Assembly: GCA_021803885.1 (NCBI GenBank)
Contig: JAJZKY010000087.1
Coordinates: 1 to 11,112, forward strand
Direction: 5' to 3'
Length of the DNA: 11,112 nt
Source of the DNA: Planctomycetota bacterium
GTDB lineage: Bacteria; Planctomycetota; Phycisphaerae; WQYP01; JAJZKY01
How positions within the stretch are numbered: the stretch's first letter is position 1; each line of letters starts with the position of its first letter. The notes under the pieces are model-generated. The model had not been told where the DNA came from and searched no databases. It saw only the letters and a program-made list of their open reading frames with translations. Made by a program: the position numbers and the translations under genes. This document shows, in pieces, positions 7,813-11,112 of this stretch.

Positions 7813-7834
7813 CTATATTGTGTACACGATAGAG
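7813..7834 (+). promoter_or_regulatory. Palindromic operator and -10 region of TA module 1
   Basis: An imperfect 22-bp palindrome (9 of 11 pairs match) is centred on the perfect 8-mer GTGTACAC at 7820-7827. It contains TGTACA, the core recognised by the YefM/Phd-family antitoxin YefM of E. coli. Its left arm includes TATATT (7814-7819), a good -10 match, with a weak TTCCGA -35 (7791-7796) 17 nt upstream. Antitoxin or antitoxin-toxin binding here would block RNA polymerase, the usual autoregulation. It lies just upstream of the Shine-Dalgarno GGAGGTG (7840-7846). Confidence 0.6.
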
Positions 7835-7852
7835 GGAACGGAGGTGTTTCCC

Positions 7853-8152
7853 GTGAGGATGGTGTCAGTTCGCGCCCTCCGCGAACGCCTGGGGGAAGTC
7901 TGGGATGCACTCGAAACGGCCAGTGAGGTCGTCGTTACGTCGAACGGAAAGCCTATCGCCCTCATCACCCGGACGTCCGAGAGTTCGCTGGAAGCCGATG
8001 TCGCAGCGGTACGCCGGGCGAGGGCTGAGCTGGCGTTGCAAGCCCTTCAGGACGGGAGCGTCCGGTCGGGTCGCTCGTCGATGACAGACGACGAGATCGG
8101 ATCCGAGATCCGGGTCGTGCGCCGGGAGCGTCAAGGTCGCCACGGTGCCTGA
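7853..8152 (+). CDS. Phd/YefM family antitoxin (module 1)
   Basis: A 99-aa antitoxin of the Phd/YefM fold, expected to bind and neutralise the PIN toxin encoded just downstream and to repress its own operon. The N-terminal part has the family pattern: VSVRALRERLGEVWDALE (helix), then EVVVTSNGKPIALI (the v.vT.nGkp.A.l strand pair). The C-terminal half is a charged helix followed by SSMTDDEIGSEIRVVRRER, the likely toxin-binding arm. GTG 7853 is preferred because GGAGGTG (7840-7846) is 6 nt upstream; ATG 7859, two codons later, is the alternative. The frame is open upstream to 7745, but that stretch contains the operator and is not coding. It overlaps the toxin gene by 8 nt. Confidence 0.82.
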   Translation: MRMVSVRALRERLGEVWDALETASEVVVTSNGKPIALITRTSESSLEADVAAVRRARAELALQALQDGSVRSGRSSMTDDEIGSEIRVVRRERQGRHGA

Positions 8153-8576
8153 TACCGAACAGGCACGGATCGTACTCGACACCAACGTTGTGGTTTCGGG
8201 ACTACTGACACCGCACGGACCCCCTGCGGCAGTCCTTGGCTTGGTCCTGGCGGGGGACGTTGTATTGGGCCTCGACAGTCGCATCCTGGCCGAGTACCGC
8301 GAGGTTCTCGCTAGGCCCAGGTTTGGGTTTGACGCAGAGCGGGTAGCCATTCTCCTCGAGTTCATCAGGGGATCGGGCTACGCAGTAAATGCCGGTCGCG
8401 TCTCCGTCTCCCTACCGGACCCCGACGATGCCATGTTCTTAGAAGTTGCCATCGCCTGGGGGCCTGGAGTCGATCTCATCACGGGAAATCTGCGGCACTA
8501 CCCCCCGGACACGCGCGGGAGCGCCAACGTCGTGGCGCCCGCGGACTGGCTGGCCCATTGGCACTCGCTCCCCTAA
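8145..8576 (+). CDS. PIN-domain toxin, COG1569/TIGR00305-like (module 1)
   Basis: A 143-aa PIN-domain protein of the group annotated as 'putative toxin-antitoxin system toxin component, PIN family'. PIN toxins are Mg2+-dependent ribonucleases cutting tRNA, rRNA or mRNA. The acidic site appears complete: D12 in VLDTNVVVSGLL, E50 in ILAEYREVLARPRF, D92/D95 in LPDPDDAMFLEVA, and N115 in LITGNLRHYP. RILAEYREVL...RP.F and DPDD.MFLE.A are characteristic of this group. The start is GTG 8145, inside the antitoxin gene, with AAGG at 8133-8136 8 nt upstream. The RNA target is unknown. Confidence 0.87.
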   Translation: MPDTEQARIVLDTNVVVSGLLTPHGPPAAVLGLVLAGDVVLGLDSRILAEYREVLARPRFGFDAERVAILLEFIRGSGYAVNAGRVSVSLPDPDDAMFLEVAIAWGPGVDLITGNLRHYPPDTRGSANVVAPADWLAHWHSLP

Positions 8577-8852
8577 CAAGCCTGGCGCCGACCAAAGGCT
8601 CGGTGCGCCTCCCAGAATCGCAAGAACCCATACACAAGCACCTGCACGCGTTGTGAACCGAAGTACGTGTGCCCTCACGCGCGTTGCCGAGAATATGCGA
8701 CGGCGCGAACGCTGGAAGACGTCGGACTCGTCATGCGGGTGGAGCAGGATGGGACACCCTTAACCCGCCTGGGAAGCAAAGCTCGTCTTCTGGCGCGCGC
8801 GGGTCGTGCGTTTGTTGCCGTGAATCCTCTGCTGCACCAAGCACTGAATTGA
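8577..8852 (+). other. Open stretch in frame with the module 1 toxin, Cys-rich, unassigned
   Basis: After the toxin TAA (8574-8576) the same frame stays open until TGA 8850-8852. A GTG at 8667 could start a 61-residue product. The stretch reads CTRCEPKYVCPHARC (Cys codons at 8643, 8652, 8670, 8685; spacing C-x2-C-x5-C-x4-C), then TARTLEDVGLVMRVEQDG and GRAFVAVNPLLHQALN. No good Shine-Dalgarno site precedes GTG 8667 and I do not recognise the sequence. It may be a gene remnant or chance. The remaining spacer to 8917 holds nothing else recognisable beyond a short GAGCT/AGCTC palindrome at 8879-8889. Confidence 0.2.
8584..8609 (+). terminator. Possible hairpin after TA module 1
   Basis: GGCGC (8584-8588) pairs with GCGCC (8605-8609), continued by CGA/TCG after a 2-nt bulge, starting 7 nt beyond the toxin stop. 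There is no T-tract. It could end module 1 transcription, which faces the convergent module 2. Confidence 0.3.
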
Positions 8853-8917
8853 GTTCCAACCACCGAGGTAAGCGCCCCGAGCTGAGCTCTTGCCAAACCG
8901 TCGAGATATACACGCTT

Positions 8918-9361
8918 TTAGGTGGCGTTCTCGAGGCTTGCTGGCGATAGATACGAGATGCCGCCAACGGTGGTGCCGGTTGGGCCGTCAGCACTTAAGA
9001 TGGCTGGGAGGTCGTGTTGCTTGGCTGTTGCCCACAACATCGCGTCCCAAAAGCTCATGACGTAACGTGCGACCCCTTCTAAAGCCAAAGGCACCGTGTC
9101 CGAGTCTGGACCGACGATCCGCCAGGTCGCTGCAAGATCTACGACGTCCTGACGAACCAATAGGACAGCGCGTCCATGGCGGATGGCTACGGCGGCGTAT
9201 GCGGCGAGCACCTGAGTCGGAAGGACCCCACATTTCCTAACGGCCGTCAACGCGCCTCTCGCGCTCCGTGCCGCAACGGGATCGCGGTCAAATCCACGCG
9301 CTGCGATGAGAACGTTGGTATCAACCAGAACTCCGTTCGACTCGGCAGATCCGCGCTTCAT
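8918..9361 (-). CDS. PIN-domain toxin, apparently missing a catalytic Glu (module 2)
   Basis: A 147-aa PIN-domain protein read right to left. The N-terminal VLVDTNVLIAA (D14) and the late SFWDAMLWATAKQHDLPAILSAD region (D106, D125) match the PIN family whose usual forms are QVLxEF and LLSED. Here the second acidic position, usually Glu in a QVLxE segment, is Ala54 (TQVLAAY, codon GCA) and the Glu of SED is Ala124. The protein may be catalytically weak or dead, or may use another residue. Start ATG 9359-9361 is supported by GGGAGGAAG 3-6 nt upstream, and the 41-nt overlap with the antitoxin gene suggests coupling. The family call is secure; activity is doubtful. Confidence 0.8.
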   Translation of the reverse strand: MKRGSAESNGVLVDTNVLIAARGFDRDPVAARSARGALTAVRKCGVLPTQVLAAYAAVAIRHGRAVLLVRQDVVDLAATWRIVGPDSDTVPLALEGVARYVMSFWDAMLWATAKQHDLPAILSADGPTGTTVGGISYLSPASLENAT

Positions 9362-9584
9362 ACGCTTCCTCCCGACGCCAGGAAAAGCGCAGCTCCTCAG
9401 GGATAGGCTCGCGCTCCCATCGGTCCAATAAGGCTTCCCACGCCGCCTCTTGTTGAGTTTCGCTCTGGAGAAGGCGGTCGAGAGCTTCGCGGACCAGAGC
9501 GCCCTCAGACTTCCCGGACCGAGCTGCCAACCGACGTAGGGCAACGTCCTGACTCTGAAGGATGAGGACTTGCTTCCGAACCAC
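9321..9584 (-). CDS. Ribbon-helix-helix (CopG/RHH-type) antitoxin (module 2)
   Basis: An 87-aa protein whose first 40 residues fit the ribbon-helix-helix DNA-binding fold: a short strand (KQVLILQSQ), a helix (ALRRLAARSGKS) and a second helix (EGALVREALDRLLQSE), the pattern of RHH antitoxins. The C-terminal half (AAWEALLDRWERE then EELRFSWRREEAYEAR) is charged and aromatic, a likely toxin-wrapping arm. It should dimerise, repress its own promoter and bind the downstream PIN protein. The start is GTG at 9582-9584 (minus strand) with GGGAAG about 7 nt upstream; no better start is seen. It overlaps the toxin start by 41 nt. Confidence 0.72.
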   Translation of the reverse strand: MVRKQVLILQSQDVALRRLAARSGKSEGALVREALDRLLQSETQQEAAWEALLDRWEREPIPEELRFSWRREEAYEARICRVERSSG

Positions 9585-9604
9585 AGCGTCACTTCCCGAC
9601 GGTC

Positions 9605-9632
9605 ACTATACACCTACACAACCACCTACACA
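9605..9632 (-). promoter_or_regulatory. Putative promoter and repeated operator of TA module 2
   Basis: On the minus strand TATAGT (complement of 9605-9610) is a -10-like hexamer that would give a leader of about 14 nt to the GTG start. Directly upstream of it the 10-mer CACCTACACA occurs twice on the + strand (9611-9620 and 9623-9632), repeated every 12 bp, about one helical turn. Tandem sites just upstream of -10 fit cooperative binding by an RHH repressor. The -35 is poor. Confidence 0.45.
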
Positions 9633-9792
9633 CATTGTGGCTGCGGTGCCAGAGACTCCGCAACCGGCATACTCGGGGTCCGGGTCGACTCGCCCGCCAC
9701 GCTGACCGCGGCGGTGAGGGAGATGCTGTCTAGCAACGAACTGGGCTACACTCTTCATCTCATCAGACTTCCCCAAGGGTCGACTAACGCCC

Positions 9793-9821
9793 TTGAGTTA
9801 GCTCACATAGTTAGCTAACAT
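9793..9821 (+). promoter_or_regulatory. Putative promoter and operator of TA module 3
   Basis: TTGAGT (9793-9798) and TAACAT (9816-9821) are separated by 17 nt and would start RNA about 14 nt before the antitoxin ATG. Between and across them lie a 10-bp perfect palindrome GTTAGCTAAC (9810-9819) and a direct repeat AGTTAGCT (9796-9803 and 9809-9816, 13-bp period). Such a layout fits autorepression by the Phd antitoxin, although the TGTACA core seen in module 1 is absent. Confidence 0.5.
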
Positions 9822-9841
9822 ATAGGCGGAGGAGGATCAGC

Positions 9842-10078
9842 ATGGCACGCACCTTCAACATGCATGATGCCAAGACCAATTTGTCTCGCCTGGTCGAGCG
9901 GGCGCTCGCGGGCGAAGAGATACTGATCGCCCGGGCCGGACAGCCCGTAGTTCAACTCGTACCGTACCACCGTCGGAAGAGGGTGCCAGGCAGTGCACGG
10001 GGACGGTTCGTGGTGCACGACACCTTCGATGACCCGCTGCCGTCGGAACTATTTAGCGGGGACGCTGATACGGAATGA
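9842..10078 (+). CDS. Phd/YefM family antitoxin (module 3)
   Basis: A 78-aa antitoxin. FNMHDAKTNLSRLVERALAGEEILIARAGQPVVQLVP matches the standard Phd fold (the 'AKtnLs.Lve.a..GeeiiIar.GkPva.lvp' pattern), and the acidic C-terminus FDDPLPSELFSGD is the usual VapC-binding arm with the conserved F-D-x-P-L-P motif. It binds and silences the PIN toxin of the next gene and probably represses the promoter at 9793-9821. ATG 9842 is set by a strong GGAGGAGGA site (9827-9836). The ATGA overlap with the toxin gene is the classic coupled arrangement. It shares the Phd fold with module 1 but has a different C-terminal arm, so cross-neutralisation is unlikely. Confidence 0.93.
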   Translation: MARTFNMHDAKTNLSRLVERALAGEEILIARAGQPVVQLVPYHRRKRVPGSARGRFVVHDTFDDPLPSELFSGDADTE

Positions 10079-10461
10079 AATTGCTGCTGGACACTCATGC
10101 CTTTCTCTGGTGGATCGCGGACGACGCCCATCTGCCAGACAGCGCGCGGACACTGCTCGCGGATGACGGCAATGAGGTATTTCTCAGCGTGGCTGTAGCG
10201 TGGGAGATCCTCATTAAGACAGCACTCGGCCGGATGTCGGTTAGCCGGTCGGTGGAGTCTCTAATCCGTGACGCAGTCCTGGACAATCAATTTCTGGTAT
10301 TGCCCATCCAGCTGAACCACACTCTCGCCGTGGCAGAACTGCCACCCATTCACCAAGACCCCTTCGATCGGATCCTGGTAAGCCAGGCCATCTGTGAAGA
10401 ACTTGTAATCGTGACCCGTGACGCTCTCATTAGAGACTATGGGGTACCCACCGCGTGGTGA
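10075..10461 (+). CDS. vapC: VapC-like PIN-domain toxin (module 3)
   Basis: A 128-aa PIN-domain ribonuclease toxin of the common subgroup that starts KLLLDTHAFLWW. The acidic residues are complete: D6, E44 in VAWEILIK, D95/D98 in HQDPFDRILVSQA, and D116 in LVIVTRDALI. ISPVSxWEI-type and DPFDR motifs are standard for the Phd-partnered VapC group. Length and start are normal; the ATG overlaps the antitoxin stop by 4 nt, and coupling makes a separate Shine-Dalgarno site unnecessary. It is likely an active, Mg2+-dependent RNA endonuclease when freed from its antitoxin; the target RNA cannot be predicted. Confidence 0.94.
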   Translation: MKLLLDTHAFLWWIADDAHLPDSARTLLADDGNEVFLSVAVAWEILIKTALGRMSVSRSVESLIRDAVLDNQFLVLPIQLNHTLAVAELPPIHQDPFDRILVSQAICEELVIVTRDALIRDYGVPTAW

Positions 10462-10535
10462 CGAGTGAGCACCGCCGCTGTGGGCTTGAACAGACCCAAA
10501 CGCCCAACGCGTTGGGGACCGACAATCAGCGGCCG

Positions 10536-10572
10536 GCACAGGCCGGCATCGCAACGACTCGCTGGCCTGTGC
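10536..10572 (+). repeat. Strong inverted repeat after module 3
   Basis: GCACAGGCC (10536-10544) is perfectly repeated in inverse as GGCCTGTGC (10564-10572). Inward pairing continues by GT wobble plus GC/GC, giving a 12-bp stem and 13-nt loop. It begins 74 nt past the toxin stop and has no T-tract. It could be a terminator-like 3' hairpin or a scar of a mobile element end. Overlapping it, GGCCGGCA occurs at 10531, 10541 and again at 10635. Confidence 0.45.
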
Positions 10573-10587
10573 GGAGATCCGGGTTCG

Positions 10588-10606
10588 CATGGCGTCCGGC
10601 GCCATG
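10588..10606. repeat. Second inverted repeat in the junction
   Basis: CATGGCG (10588-10594) and CGCCATG (10600-10606) form a perfect 7-bp stem with a 5-nt loop, 15 nt after the larger hairpin. There is no T-tract. It may belong with the larger hairpin as part of a junction structure, or be chance in GC-rich DNA. Confidence 0.3.
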
Positions 10607-10677
10607 TATCCAATGGCCGCTGCCTAAGAACTGTGGCCGGCACGTCATCCGCTTCTTCGGGATACGGAAGGCCCGGC

Positions 10678-11112
10678 GTGGCCGCCTCCCCGCTGGCCCA
10701 CTCGCGCGCTGCCACCTATCTGGACTTTCTCCTGCCAGGGGTGCTGGCCCTTATGGTGATCCAGAACAGTCTGTTCGGAATCGGGTCCGGTCTCACCCGC
10801 TGGAAGGAGAAAGGCATCCTTCGGCGCTTTCGGGTGACCCCGCTCCGGCCGCCAGAGTTGCTCGGCGCGACGGTGCTGAACTACATCGCCGTGGGTCTGG
10901 CCACCTCCGTCATCATCATCGGGATTGCCGTCGGCTTCCTGCACGCCTCGATCGTACTACCGATTGCTTCGGGGGTTCTGGTGCTGCTCCTGGGTATGGC
11001 GAGCTTCCTGTCCATCGGCTTTATCGTGGCCGGCATCTCGAAGACACAGGAAGCGACCATCCCCATCGTCAACCTGATCAGCTTTCCGATGATGTTTTTC
11101 TCCGGCATCTTC
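10678..11112 (+). pseudogene. ABC-2 type transporter permease, probably 5'-truncated; runs past window
   Basis: The + frame (GTG 10678 onward) encodes the transmembrane C-terminal half of an ABC-2 permease, an inner-membrane subunit that would pair with an ATPase. Signatures: YLDFLLPGVLALMVIQNSLFG, then GLTRWKEKGILRRFRVTPLRPPELL (cytoplasmic loop typical of drug/lipid exporters of the YhhJ/DrrB type), and successive hydrophobic spans ending at MMFFSGIF, where the window stops. Intact relatives have an N-terminal span and usually a long extracytoplasmic domain before DFLLPG. Here the frame is open back to 10462, but the translation before about 10678 is Arg/Gly/Ser-rich without a membrane span. 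I infer loss of the 5' half at the TA boundary; a short relative starting near 10678 is the alternative. It is not Wzm-like. Confidence 0.62.

Noticed and set aside
7745..7852. Longer start for the module 1 antitoxin
   Set aside because: This stretch holds the palindromic operator, a -10-like hexamer and the Shine-Dalgarno site, and its translation does not match the Phd N-terminus.
7377..7910. 177-codon minus-strand open frame over the intergenic region
   Set aside because: It covers the operator and antitoxin start, translates to Pro/Arg-rich text without motifs, and lacks a good ribosome site.
9362..9613. N-terminal extension of the module 2 PIN protein (84 more residues on the minus strand)
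   Set aside because: The extension is the antitoxin gene read in another frame. PIN homology begins just after ATG 9361, which has its own GGGAGGAAG site.
10437..11108. Several minus-strand open frames at the right end
   Set aside because: They are shadows opposite the permease, whose + frame shows conserved ABC-2 motifs; their translations are low-complexity.
10678..11112. Wzm-type polysaccharide ABC exporter belonging to the glycan operon
   Set aside because: The TRWKEKGILRRFRVTPLRPPELL loop is typical of drug/lipid-type ABC-2 permeases and not Wzm, and the gene is separated from the operon by the TA cluster.
1..11112. CRISPR array, tRNA, rRNA, integrase or transposase
   Set aside because: No regularly spaced repeats, no cloverleaf-like sequence with a CCA-proximal T-arm, and no recombinase motifs were seen on either strand.

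Overview
The window is bacterial chromosomal or island DNA with two parts. The left two thirds (about 1-7380) is a tightly packed one-strand operon for building a surface polysaccharide. The right third (about 7850-10460) is a cluster of three small toxin-antitoxin modules, each with a PIN-domain toxin, followed by the 3' part of an unrelated ABC-2 transporter permease that runs off the window. No rRNA, tRNA, CRISPR array, transposase or integrase is visible. The sequence does not name the organism. GTG and TTG starts with good Shine-Dalgarno sites, moderate to high GC, and Phd/RHH plus PIN modules fit many non-model bacteria (actinobacteria, Chloroflexi, acidobacteria, some proteobacteria).

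Polysaccharide operon, in order: a WecG/TagA/CpsF (GT26) glycosyltransferase; two GT4 glycosyltransferases; a multi-pass O-antigen polymerase/ligase-like (Wzy/WaaL) protein; a WaaE-like GT2 transferase; a WsaF-like transferase; and a WbbL-like GT2 (rhamnosyltransferase type). Successive genes overlap by 4-16 nt or are separated by 3 nt, except for a 45-nt gap before the polymerase. They are probably cotranscribed from a promoter left of the window. Six glycosyltransferases plus a polymerase suggest lipid-linked oligosaccharide assembly and Wzy-type polymerisation. A flippase, a chain-length regulator and sugar-nucleotide genes are not present here.

The 7383-7852 stretch has no convincing gene and holds two GC-rich hairpins that may end the operon, then a palindromic operator overlapping a -10-like element. 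Module 1 is a Phd-type antitoxin plus a PIN toxin of the COG1569 type (+ strand). A roughly 340-nt convergent spacer follows. Module 2 lies on the minus strand and is an RHH antitoxin plus a PIN protein in which Ala occupies the expected catalytic Glu position. It diverges from module 3 (+ strand), a Phd antitoxin plus a canonical VapC-like PIN toxin, across a 257-nt intergenic region carrying promoter-like elements and repeats for both. Each antitoxin gene precedes and overlaps its toxin gene.

After module 3, a short stretch with strong inverted repeats leads into a permease sequence that seems to lack its N-terminal half. Together with the rise in GC from the operon (about 52% in a sampled line) to the permease (about 65% in a sampled line), this suggests a patchwork boundary.
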